A DNA stretch of 15,013 nt. It comes from Phoronis ovalis. Lineage: Eukaryota > Phoronida > Phoronidae. Below the pieces are notes generated by a model. The model was not told the DNA's origin. It saw only the letters and a program-made list of their open reading frames with translations, and made no database searches. A program made the position numbers and the translations under genes. The stretch is taken from positions 1 to 15,013 of the forward strand of contig JAOXYB010029500.1 of NCBI GenBank assembly GCA_028565635.1, written 5' to 3'. Below, piece after piece: positions 1-7,759 of this stretch (position 1 is the stretch's first letter; every line of letters begins with the position of its first letter).

Positions 1-53
1 TATGTATATGTATGTATATATATATATGTGTGTATGTATATATATGTGGCGCC
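1..53. repeat. TA/TG microsatellite
   Basis: Alternating TATG, TATA and TGTG units run from the window edge to just before a GGCGCCC. The tract directly abuts the left edge of the TTTACCAC repeat element, so it may have grown from that element's insertion site. Its left end lies outside the window. Confidence 0.85.
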
Positions 54-290
54 CTATAGGTCCCCTTTTTTCAGCTGCAGCATTTACCACAGGATATGTT
101 TTTCACGCTTCTCAAAGTTTTATTTACCACAGGGTATACTTTTCTTGTTATATATTTACCACAGGGTATATTTTCAAAAAATATTCGTTTACCACAGGGT
201 GATCGAATTTCGTGGATAACGCATTTACGACAGGTATGAAAAATTAAGGTTCGTAAATGTTTCCATATTCATTTACCACAAGGTACCCCT
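54..290 (+). repeat. Dispersed repeat with periodic TTTACCACAGG motif, copy A
   Basis: The motif TTTACCACAGGGTATA, or a close variant, recurs with starts near 83, 123, 155, 188, 224 and 272, a spacing of about 32-48 bp. The sequence from about 60 to 285 is collinear with the reverse complement of the element at 7300-7720. The lead-in (AGG.CCCC, then TTTCAG, then GCATTTACC) and the spacers (for example TATGTTTTTCACG and TATACTTTTCTTGTT) match as well as the motif itself. It is therefore one copy of a family whose internal periodicity arose before it dispersed. Small open frames across it repeat TTGY or YHRV and are by-products of the repetition. I do not recognise the family. Confidence 0.75.
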
Positions 291-299
291 ACCAACTTT

Positions 300-660
300 T
301 CTGTCCGGGAGCGCATCCGAAGAACAACCTTGTACTTGTCATCTTGCTTGACATGTGATTTTGATATACTGGCATACCCAAGATACCATGTTATCTAGAA
401 TGGCTGCACACTTTAGTTATGTTAATATCCAATGAATTACTGGACAATTCTTTGTTCGAAAGGATACACAAATTTCATGCAGCAAACAAAAAAAACACAG
501 CTTAACAGTATTATATACTTTCCAGGGATGGAATTGGTTTTGCTACATTTGCTGTCATAAATTATTAGTATGATTTATTTTTAGGAAAATAAATGTGGCT
601 CTGAGCTGCGTAGGTTATATGCACAAGATCTTTGTGCTTAATCAGAAATTGATCATTTAC
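300..660. other. Intergenic DNA left of U2
   Basis: I see no gene here. The only structure is a near-palindrome at 621-637 (GCACAA, five bases, TTGTGC), about 50 bp beyond the U2 3' end. It could lie in the U2 transcript tail. The 75-residue open frame starting at 595 runs antisense through the U2 gene and is not a protein gene. Confidence 0.5.
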
Positions 661-690
661 TTTCTTTCATATTACTCCCCAAAGGGGAGT
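656..690 (-). promoter_or_regulatory. U2 3' end hairpin and possible 3' processing signal
   Basis: Bases 674-690 form a perfect hairpin (ACTCCCC, three-base loop, GGGGAGT) that overlaps the expected mature U2 3' end. The minus strand then reads ATGAAAGAAAGTAAA at about 658-672. This purine-rich stretch sits where animal snRNA genes carry a 3' box, but it matches that box only loosely. The hairpin is directly visible. The processing role is inferred from other snRNA genes. Confidence 0.4.
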
Positions 691-876
691 GGGCCGTTCC
701 TGGAGGTACTGCAATACCAGGTCAACCCGTGGCAAAGGCGGAGCAAGCTCCTGACACTTCGCCCAGATCCAAAAATCAGTTTAATATCGAAGTACCCCAA
801 TGGGGTACGTATCAGATATTAAGCTGATAAGAACAGATACTACACTTTGATCTTAGCCAAAAGGCCGAGAAGCGAT
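685..876 (-). ncRNA. U2: U2 spliceosomal snRNA
   Basis: U2 snRNA forms the core of the U2 snRNP and base-pairs with the intron branch site in the nucleus. The minus strand starts ATCGCTTCTCGGCCTTTTGG at 876, the nearly invariant animal U2 5' end. It then carries the branch-site recognition sequence GTAGTA (838-843), stem-loop IIb with a GTACCCC/GGGGTAC stem (792-808), the Sm site ATTTTTGGA (768-776), and the stem-loop III and IV region including GACCTGG and CCAGGAACGG. It has the AAAGTGTAGTA form (three As) that I recall from insect U2, not the human two-A form. The length of about 192 nt matches known U2, though the exact 3' end (about 684-690) is uncertain. All core elements are intact and a PSE-like site lies upstream, so it looks functional and not a retro-pseudogene. 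Confidence 0.95.
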
Positions 877-914
877 GCCGATTTTACGAAAGGGTCTGTA
901 TTCAAGATTATACG

Positions 915-937
915 GCTTATTACAAAAACAGGTGACA
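915..937 (-). promoter_or_regulatory. Candidate PSE of the U2 gene
   Basis: The minus strand reads TCACC at 935-931 followed by a T-rich stretch and AATAAG, about 40-60 bp upstream of the U2 start at 876. Both position and the TCACC start resemble the animal proximal sequence element bound by SNAPc. There is no TATA box at -25 to -30, as expected for a Pol II snRNA gene. Element sequences vary by phylum, so this rests mainly on position. Confidence 0.45.
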
Positions 938-1120
938 TAACAAAGTAAAATGTATATAACTGAGAACAGTAATTTAATTGTATGATATTTAGTTACATGT
1001 ACCAACAATTCGGAATGAAATATTTTGTATTGAAATTTTAAAATATCTATTGTAGGTAGAAAACTAATTTATACTAAGATATTTTGTTTAAATTTAAACT
1101 ATATGTGTTTTCATATTTGT

Positions 1121-1129
1121 ACTTCCGGT
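1121..1129. promoter_or_regulatory. ETS/GABP-type site, likely CINP promoter
   Basis: ACTTCCGGT is a consensus ETS-family site, common in promoters of housekeeping genes without a TATA box. It lies about 190 bp upstream of the candidate CINP leader exon and about 245 bp upstream of the U2 start. It probably marks the CINP core promoter. The transcription start itself cannot be placed from sequence. Confidence 0.4.
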
Positions 1130-1307
1130 TTGTTTACAGTCACTTCTAATGCTTAAATACAAGACTTATAGACTTTTCAGAATGAAATTTCAAGAAATAA
1201 CCTAAGCGAATATTGTAGAAATCCTGTTTATACTTATATGTATTCTTTATACACAAACACAACTCAATGTGAGTTTCTGATTGAGAAAGTCTGTTTATCT
1301 TATCATG

Positions 1308-1374
1308 CCAAAATGGCTGCGCCCTGTGGAGAGAAAGCGACATGGTTTTGGAACAAGTTTTTGCTTGCCTACAG
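1308..1374 (+). other. Candidate 5' leader exon of CINP with an upstream ATG
   Basis: CCAAAATGGCTGC resembles the YY1/TISU initiator often found at the start of housekeeping mRNAs. The frame from ATG 1313 is open for 20 codons (starting MAAPCGEK) to ACAG followed by GTATCC, a plausible donor at 1375. It cannot be the CINP start: an in-frame TAA at 2214-2216 precedes the CINP ATG, and splicing to the acceptor at 2170 ends this frame at a stop before CINP. I read it as an untranslated leader with a short upstream ORF. It could also be the first exon of something else. Confidence 0.35.
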
Positions 1375-2170
1375 GTATCCTCTTCTGTCAGAATCTGATA
1401 TGTAAATGACTTCTGTTACTCCTCCAAGGTCAGTATGGTCGCCTTTGTTGGCCTCAAATTATACATAAAACCTCCGAAATCTCCTATACTTATTTGATCT
1501 CTCAACGCTGGAGGGGGGACTGTAGTCTGTAGAGTGTGTAGCCAGGTGGGACACTAGATAGCAAACTCAACTTTGAGAGTTCCATGACAGAGAAGGTTAA
1601 CAAGCCTTAGGGGTTCTTTTAGTTATATTGTGTGAGGTGTGTCATTGAGGGTAACATTTTTGGATCAACTGTACACCAAAAATGCTGAAATATAGATGCC
1701 ATAATATTCAAATTTAAACCGTATCAATTTTGTTGTTTATATATTGTACAGTTAACTAATTTACCACAAATCTCATAACTAGGCCTCAGAAACATTAAAA
1801 AATACCCCATAATAGGTAGGTTCAGTAATTCAGTACAGCTGTATGTAAATACTAACGGTTTACCAATAAATTGGTTTATATCATTATAATATATAACAAA
1901 TTATCTTAATGAAGTATAACTTCATTTTCTTAATACCATTAATTAAGCTATGGTTAATCAATCTGCAGATACTGACATCTGTTTTGCAGGAACATATCAG
2001 GTGAGTTACTCTCTATGTGGCTTGCTATCAGTGTCACTTGAAATTTATGGTGTAATATGTCTAAAAATTTCCAAAAAAAGCTTGCATGCTTTCTGCTTAT
2101 TATGATATAGGTGTGTCAGCAATATTTTTTTTCTATTCTCTTATGAATATTTTAATTCATATATTTTTAG
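1375..2170 (+). other. Presumed leader intron of CINP
   Basis: If the exon ending at 1374 is real, this is its intron, closed by TATATTTTTAG at 2160-2170. The part around 1500-1620 is richer in GC than its surroundings and may be an old repeat fragment, but I cannot name it. An 11-base stretch at 1990-2000 lies between a strong acceptor (GTTTTGCAG) and a strong donor (GTGAGT) and could be a micro-exon. Confidence 0.3.
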
Positions 2171-2225
2171 GATGTGTGTAATTTTGCTGATTTTGTAAGG
2201 TGCTTTTGTATTTTAAAATTGTATC

Positions 2226-2331
2226 ATGTCCAAAACTCCTAATAAATCGAAGAAAAGAGTTAAACTGCACCAAGAGCAATCCCTTTCCTCTGATGTTGAC
2301 AATGATCTTGCTCAACAGTTTTCACCCATAG
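2226..2331 (+). CDS. CINP: CINP coding exon 1
   Basis: Encodes residues 1-35, MSKTPNKSKKRVKL onward. This basic, low-complexity N-terminus has no clear counterpart in vertebrate CINP. The exon ends in phase 1 at ATAG followed by GTATGT. The exon probably begins at 2171 after TATATTTTTAG, which adds 55 bases of 5' UTR. Confidence 0.85.
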
Positions 2332-5300
2332 GTATGTAAACTATTGTGTATTTTCTTCTTTGTTAAGGTTATAGTATGTTATTTTTAAGGCCAATTTTAG
2401 GTTTTCAAGTAACCTGCCTACTAATATCCAGGAGGACTTCACAAAATTTTGAGTAGAGTTCTGTGGCCTGTACTTAAAACCAGATGCTCTCAACTATTTT
2501 TACCCTGCCAAAAAATGTCTTGTTTATCTTTTGTTTTTGCTAAAACAGCTGATTACTAATTTTATGTTGAAAAACTGGTTTATTTTAGTCAAAAACCAGA
2601 TCAACTGAGCTTATTTATTTAATAAACTTTGCTAATTTGGTCAAAAACAGGATACTTTGTGCTAATTTGGTCAAAAAACAAGATTCTCTCTGTTAATTTA
2701 GTCAAAATGTAAGCCTTCCATTCTGATAATTATAGTAAATGTAAATTTTGGATTTATTTGAACTTAACAGTTTGTTAGTACACTTAGTATTTAGGTCCTG
2801 GTGAACAATTCAGGCAACTTGTTTTGATCATTCTCATCCTAACCTTGTTAAATATTGTTTGAAATTTGATTTTCTATTCTTAAATATCAAATAATCATAT
2901 TGAATATGTAGCGCAAGATAAAATACCAGGCAACTTCAAATGCTGTAGTATAACTAAAAGTTTGTATTAAGAACTATACTTTTTTGCAAATTAGTTACTC
3001 AAAAATACATTGTAGTTTCACCATGCAGAGAACAAAGACAAGGAAATTTAACAGGAAATGCACGAAAGATCAAAGATTCTGCTGCAGACTGGCATAACCA
3101 TGTACAGAAATGGAACCAGTTAAATGTAACAAGTACAGAAATAGTTAACAAGATAGCTAATGCTAAGTTAGAATACATGTAAGTATTGTGACTAAATACC
3201 TCTTAATAAGCTGTCTATGCCAAGACTCTGAAAACTGTAATAATTAGCTTTGTTTTCACACTCGCATTAGACAATGATACAGAAGGGATACAAAGCAGTT
3301 TTCTAAAAAAGTGTAATTGCACAGGCTTTCTGCCATCCTTAAAATTGCTACAAATATCTATTATTTGCTACCCTTTATATGCAAGTATTTCGAAAGATCA
3401 AGTGCGTATTGACGGTTCGAGTCTACACTGGTTAGGTAGGCCTGTTTCTTAAACGTCAAATATAGGCTTGTTTGATTACTCTCAGAAATATGAGTATACA
3501 ATTGAAAATATCGTATTTTATGTTGCAAACTTACAGTATTAAAGCATTTAGTTATACTTGGCTTACTTTATACACTTAACAGTGTTATATTCATTGTTGA
3601 TGTGGTGAAACAATGTAGAACTGCATGTGTATGTGAATGTATTTTTCTTTAAGTTGTTTTTGCTTTCACAATGTAGATATAAGGAAGATACACAAGAAGA
3701 TGGAAGTTTAGAAACAGCTCCACAAGCTGGTATGCCTGCTGAAATCGAAATCTTGTGTACTACCTTGGAGAAAATAATTGAGAAAATGGTAACAATATTT
3801 TGATTGTATAAATTCTTTTGTCATAAATATGAAAGCAAAAAAAGAAGAAAGCCTGTGCCATTATGTTTATATCATAATCACGCAAGTCCTTGCGTTAATG
3901 GTCCTGTTATCTTCCGCCATATTGTCTGTATCACAAAAGCAGAATGTTCGTTCTGCTAGATTATAGTTATTTCACTTACAAGTTGTGTTATTCGTTTTAC
4001 TGCGTATGTGTGATTGATTGAAGAGGAAGGATTGATCAGTAGGAAGAGATAATTCTTCTCTGATAGATGATACCATAATCTCATGCACTCTTGAGCTGGA
4101 ATAAAAGTTATATTATCCCTAAAGCACCGTATTATGTTTCTAGGCTAATAACAGAAAATCAAAAGGAAAGGAACTATACAGGTTTAGTTACTTCACCTAT
4201 CTTTTTTATTTTTTACTTTAAACTAAGTGGTTATAACTTGTGTTGTCTAAAATATCTTTTTAGGGTAAAATCATAAGCAAAATGAGAGGACTTACGGCAG
4301 TTTTAAAAGGTGTTTGGGAGCTTGATGAACACCAGTCTATTGATAGCGACTCAAAAATATACTTCCTAACTTGGCTGACAAAGAATTTCTGTAAGTCAGA
4401 TGTGACTGTTTGAAAATATCATTTCACATTGCACAGTGTTATAGTATCATTGCACAGTGTTATAGTATCATTGCACAGTATTATAGTATCATTGCACAGT
4501 GTTATAGTATCATTGCACAGTGTTATAGTATCATTGCACAGTGTTATAGTATCATTGCACAGTGTTATAGTACTCTTTACAGATGTTAGTATTAGTGCTG
4601 TAGCTGGTCAGAAATAGTAATAAAAAGGAATATTAAGAAAAACATAATAGATGCTATACACTAACAATCAATATAAAAAAATTTATGATATTTTTGTTTA
4701 AAGCTGCTTAAAATATCCCTGAAAGTATTAATTTTTTTATTTTATATTGTTATATGTATATGAAGTGCTTTACATTGATGTATACATACTAAGTCGATTT
4801 CCGCGAGAAAAGCTGATAATAATGTTGCATTTTTACGAATTAATGATCTGTTTGCTAAAAACCCTCAAACTTGCCATTCTATATCCTCTTCACCATAAAG
4901 CTATACAGTATCAGTCATAGAGATGAACTTAGTAATTAATGAATAGTGAAATCTTATTTTCTTCTGGATATGTTTTGTGTGTGATGTTTATTGTACCAGA
5001 GTATGAAATTGAAATTGCCATAATTATGTAATAAAACAACAACACAAAGGTACACCATATTTTAAGTTAAACTTTATTTGTCTCCTGCAAACTGATCACC
5101 GGAAATCAATTTCAAAAAAACGATAATTTTTTAAGAGTGTCGATGTGAAAGATAATAATTATATCACAGTCACATCTGATTTTGCTATTAGAAATAGCAG
5201 ATTGACTACCTCACTGTACATGTATTTGTAAATATACAATAAGACTTTTCCGGCTATTTTTCAAGTTAAATCACATGAAAAAAATAATTTATCGTGGAAA

Positions 5301-6910
5301 AAATGGAAATACAAATATGAAATTTTGTGTACCAGCAGGTTAGTATATTGATGGTATGGGTATGTACATGCATGTAGGTGAATACTTCGGTATATGAAGA
5401 ATGGGTAAGGGCTAGGGTACTGGGCGAGATGACGTTTATCTAAGTGAGTAGCTGTTTAAAAGAGATATCAAATCATATGAAGCCCAGTTGTTTGGACTAT
5501 TTTGAATTATGATATGCAAAGGGAAGATGTTTGCCTGCAATATATTGAAAAGTAAAGAAATGCTTATTTCCAGTTTTTTTTAAAGCGTAAAATGTACATT
5601 TTCATAATAATGAAATAATGGGTTGTATAGACTAAAAAATTAGCAGAAAACAAAATATATAGGAAGTTGTTTTTATAACTTTCGAAAGGCATGACACACG
5701 TATCTGTAGACGTTTAATTTTAGATTAACATCTAATCGCACAGAATCTTTGCAATTTTGTGTTTGGCCGAGGTATAAATCCTGATACTGATTATATTTGA
5801 TATGGAGTTCGTAGTAAAAAATCTAAACTAGGCAGAAGTGAAGGAGAAAAACATAAAAATATAAACCTCTAGATTTTCTTTAAATGTGAAAAATGTGATT
5901 TTCATGGAAAGAACACAATTTTGAACTTGCCGTTAAAAGTATGTCATTGCATTACTCGAAAAAAAAAATTGATGTCATGAATTAGCCAAATATCTTGACC
6001 TTAGCCTGTCCACAGGCTGAGGAAAGACTAATTATATAAGGATTTAATATATTGATAGTTGACAATTTTGATAAAATTTACTCATATTTCGTCATTTATA
6101 ACAGTACTATCAATAAATTGATCATTATTAGTACTGAAAATAAAAATATATAAAATTGGAGTTTTGGGGTATCAAACTATCAACATTTAAATATGACTAA
6201 ATATAAGTTACACAGTTGAAAATGTATAATTTATCATCACAATTTGAGTAAAAAAAATAATGACTGTAGGCAATTTGAGTAAAAAAAATATTCAATGATA
6301 CAAACTTCATTGTTCAGACTGAGTCCAATCTAATCTTGACCTTTAAACAAAAAAGATTTTCTTCAAATACCTAAAGCCACTTTAAAATGGTGATCACTTT
6401 TCAAACACCCCCTAACGTAGATAATGCAATTCGCAAAAATGCAACATTTAGACGTTTTTTACCATCTTTGCTCGTGTAAACCGACTTAAAAGCACGGCTG
6501 GTCTTATACAATTTAAATGTTTTGAAAAAAAATTACAGTTTTGCATTTGTTTTTGGTCAATATTATTGTTTATAAAAAGTGTATTTTAAAAAGAATTTTT
6601 TCCACAAATATTGCTTCAGTTCTGTAATATTGTTTTGACGTTGTAACCTTGACGGTTTTGTTATGTAATCAGTTAAAATACGACATTTTTCTAATTGTTT
6701 TTTTCTTTTCCAGATAACACTTCTAGTCAATTGTTAGAAATGTATGAAGGGGAATATAAACTTAAGAAAAACATTGTTGAAAATATAGCCCACGTAAAGG
6801 ACAGAAATGTAATGATGTTTCATACATCTTGCTGGCTGCATCAGCCTTACATTGAAGAAAACAGTAAATTGCTATTAGAAGCAATGCTACTGGAAACTGG
6901 CCATAGATGA
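2226..6910 (+). CDS. CINP: CINP, cyclin-dependent kinase 2-interacting protein (five coding exons)
   Basis: Five exons (2226-2331, 3031-3178, 3677-3788, 4264-4390, 6714-6910) join in frame through GT-AG introns into 229 residues; human CINP is about 212. Three blocks match the family: ARKIKDSAADWHN (46-58), the middle segment around MRGLTAVLKGVWELD (128-142), and the C-terminal WLHQPYIEENSKLLLEAMLL (205-224) ending in ETGHR. The first 40 residues are lysine- and serine-rich and poorly conserved. An in-frame stop at 2214-2216 fixes the start. CINP was described as a partner of CDK2 and CDC7 at replication origins and of ATRIP in ATR signalling. More recently it was described as a subunit of the SPATA5-SPATA5L1-C1orf109 AAA+ ATPase complex in 60S ribosome maturation and replisome turnover. 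No domain break or frameshift is visible, so I expect a working nuclear protein. The gene lies tail to tail with ZNF839. Confidence 0.93.
2332..3030 (+). other. CINP intron 1
   Basis: AT-rich intron from GTATGT to CAGAG. Apart from the 30-bp tandem repeat I see nothing else in it. Confidence 0.8.
2581..2716. repeat. 30-bp tandem repeat in CINP intron 1
   Basis: GCTAATTTGGTCAAAAA begins at 2631 and 2661, and a diverged form (TGTTAATTTAGTCAAAA) begins at 2691, giving a 30-bp period. An earlier partial unit (TTTTAGTCAAAAACCAGAT) lies at about 2584. The repeats are degenerate and old. Confidence 0.75.
3031..3178 (+). CDS. CINP: CINP coding exon 2
   Basis: Encodes residues 36-84 with the family signature NARKIKDSAADWHN, then KWNQLN and a helical stretch NKIANAKLEY. 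The acceptor is a tandem CAGAG: only the second AG (3029-3030) keeps the frame, because the first gives a TAA after six codons. The donor is GTAAGT and the exon ends in phase 2. Confidence 0.93.
3179..3676 (+). other. CINP intron 2
   Basis: Intron from GTAAGT to ACAATGTAG. It holds a lone sequence at 3414-3424 resembling a Pol III B box, with no tRNA fold around it. Otherwise featureless. Confidence 0.75.
3677..3788 (+). CDS. CINP: CINP coding exon 3
   Basis: Encodes the end of residue 85 to residue 122. It has an acidic linker (YKEDTQEDGSLE) followed by an amphipathic segment (EIEILCTTLEKIIEKM) likely to form a coiled-coil helix. The equivalent human region is also a charged linker leading into a helix. 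The exon ends in phase 0 before GTAACA. Confidence 0.88.
3789..4263 (+). other. CINP intron 3
   Basis: Intron from GTAACA to ATCTTTTTAG. I see no repeat or RNA gene in it. A 61-residue open frame from 4091 is mostly intronic and runs into exon 4 in the wrong frame. Confidence 0.75.
4264..4390 (+). CDS. CINP: CINP coding exon 4
   Basis: Encodes residues 123 to about 165: KMRGLTAVLKGVWELDE, then IYFLTWLTKNF. It aligns in order with the human helix-linker segment that ends in HTWPTTHFY. The acceptor is ATCTTTTTAG and the donor GTAAGT, with phase 1 at the 3' end. The following intron (4391-6713) is by far the longest of the gene. Confidence 0.9.
4427..4575. repeat. 21-bp minisatellite, seven copies
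   Basis: GCACAGTGTTATAGTATCATT is repeated with starts at 4431, 4452, 4473, 4494, 4515, 4536 and 4557. The copies are nearly identical: the third has GTATT for GTGTT, and the last is cut off. The array lies in CINP intron 4, about 37 bp after the donor. Since 21 is a multiple of three, one frame stays open and reads HSVIVSL repeatedly, which is an artefact of the repeat. The high identity suggests recent expansion and likely length variation between individuals. Confidence 0.95.
6003..6115. repeat. Small inverted repeats inside the TIR element
   Basis: Bases 6003-6018 form a tight palindrome (AGCCTGT, two bases, ACAGGCT). TATTGATAGT at 6050-6059 is repeated in reverse complement at 6106-6115. 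The second pair may be sub-terminal structure of an older or nested element. No function can be assigned. Confidence 0.5.
6240..6290. repeat. Short direct duplication inside the TIR element
   Basis: CAATTTGAGTAAAAAAAATA occurs at 6240-6259 and again at 6271-6290, a 31-bp period with identical copies. This is probably a local duplication by slippage. Confidence 0.8.
6714..6910 (+). CDS. CINP: CINP terminal coding exon
   Basis: Encodes residues 165-229, from YNTSSQLLEMY to ETGHR and a TGA at 6908-6910. This is the most conserved part of the family, with LLEMY, the WLHQPY core and the LLETGHR ending. The acceptor has a long pyrimidine tract (TTTTTTTCTTTTCCAG). An 88-residue antisense open frame here is a shadow. 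Confidence 0.95.
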
Positions 6911-7028
6911 CAGACATAGGCCTGATACAAAGTACCAATAACGTACACCTAGAACATAATACATGCATGAAGTAAAAGCTTGATTGTAGTGATAAGATTA
7001 CTTCACAAGAACTATAGTATAAATCCAT

Positions 7029-7134
7029 AATTAAAGTAATTTGTTTATGTGTTAGAATTGCTGCAGTTGCTGAAATGTGTCCCCTTGCTTCACCTTACTC
7101 AACCATGGAGATGGACATAACTCCAGCAAATAAA
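7029..7134 (+). terminator. CINP polyadenylation signals
   Basis: ATTAAA at 7029-7034 is followed by a GT-rich stretch (TTTGTTTATGTGTTAG) and lies about 120 bases after the stop, which makes it the best candidate. A canonical AATAAA at 7129-7134 is a second choice with a weaker downstream element. Confidence 0.5.
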
Positions 7135-7299
7135 CAGTGGAATCACTAAATGCAGTAGTTGAAAATGGATGTGAGGATGCAAACATGTATATGTGAACTG
7201 ACATTATTAATGCAACATGCACTCTGGTGCAGGCTTGGATTTGAAACATTATCCATTAAGTATTTGCCGAGTGTGTAGAATGTTGTAGTGCAAGCTAGC

Positions 7300-7720
7300 C
7301 CTGGGGGTACTTGTCGAACTTATTGCTTGGCAGGGGTGTGCAGCCCAGGGTAAAAACCCTGACCCTGTGGTAAATAATGGTCACCAAAATATACCGTGGT
7401 AAATGGAAAAAACACAGAAAGTATACTCTGTTGTAAATAGTTCTCCAGAAATATAACCTGTCGTAAATTCCCTTGTAAATTACTTTATGTACCTGTGGTA
7501 GATAAATATATGAAAATTTACAACCCTCAACTTTTTGTTCTCTTTGTAATTTCATTTCTAAGAAATTCTTTGTGGTAAATGAGTATTTTCTGAAAATATA
7601 CCCTGTGGTAAATGTCCCAACAAGAAAAGTATACCCTGTCAGGCTTTGTAAACCGTGAAAAACATACCCTGTGGTAAATGCAAGATCTGAAATGGGGGGC
7701 CTGTTGGGTGGAACATGTAT
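7300..7720 (-). repeat. Dispersed repeat with periodic TTTACCACAGG motif, copy B (inverted)
   Basis: In plus orientation GTGGTAAA or a close variant occurs near 7367, 7396, 7430, 7460, 7495, 7572, 7605 and 7671, with degenerate units between, giving a period near 33 bp. Read on the minus strand it is collinear with 60-285: same lead-in, same order of spacers, and the same AAAAA..T.AGG.T.GTAAAT block before the last shared unit. It then continues for several further units that copy A lacks. It lies between the CINP 3' end and the presumed ZNF839 3' UTR. A 165-residue minus-strand open frame through it (repeating FTTGY) is not a believable protein. Confidence 0.75.
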
Positions 7721-7759
7721 ACAATGTCTTTGAATGTCAACCAATACCCCCGGGTAGCT

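Larger units (their letters stand above)
4790..6488. mobile_element. TIR-bounded DNA transposon, non-autonomous or decayed
   Basis: The left end TAAGTCGATTTCCGCGAG (from 4790) and the reverse complement of the right end, TAAGTCGGTTTACACGAG (from 6488 inward), match at 15 of 18 positions. Further in both share AAAG, TG, then TGTTGCATTTTT followed by A or G and CGAATT. The right arm has about 8 extra bases between these blocks. The repeats extend at least 60-75 bp and perhaps 100. Each end carries TA, consistent with a TA target duplication as in Tc1/mariner-like elements, but the superfamily is not proven. The 1.7-kb interior is AT-rich with no open frame of transposase size. The element lies in CINP intron 4 and accounts for most of that intron's length. 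Confidence 0.65.

Noticed and set aside
54-290. Repeat copy A considered as a CRISPR array
   Set aside because: Spacing is irregular (32-48 bp), the spacers are shared with copy B, the motif is degenerate, and the context is a eukaryotic genome.
1313-1374. ATG 1313 as the true CINP start
   Set aside because: A TAA in frame with the CINP ATG lies at 2214-2216, and joining to the acceptor at 2170 puts this frame into a stop before CINP.
3414-3424. GGTTCGAGTCT, a Pol III B-box-like sequence, considered as part of a tRNA or SINE
   Set aside because: No A box at the right distance, no acceptor stem and no cloverleaf can be drawn, so it is probably chance or too decayed to call.
4429-4617. 62-residue plus-strand frame of repeated HSVIVSL
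   Set aside because: It is produced by the 21-bp minisatellite, whose length is a multiple of three, and it lies inside a CINP intron.
6762-7028. 88-residue minus-strand frame
   Set aside because: It is antisense to the conserved last exon of CINP.
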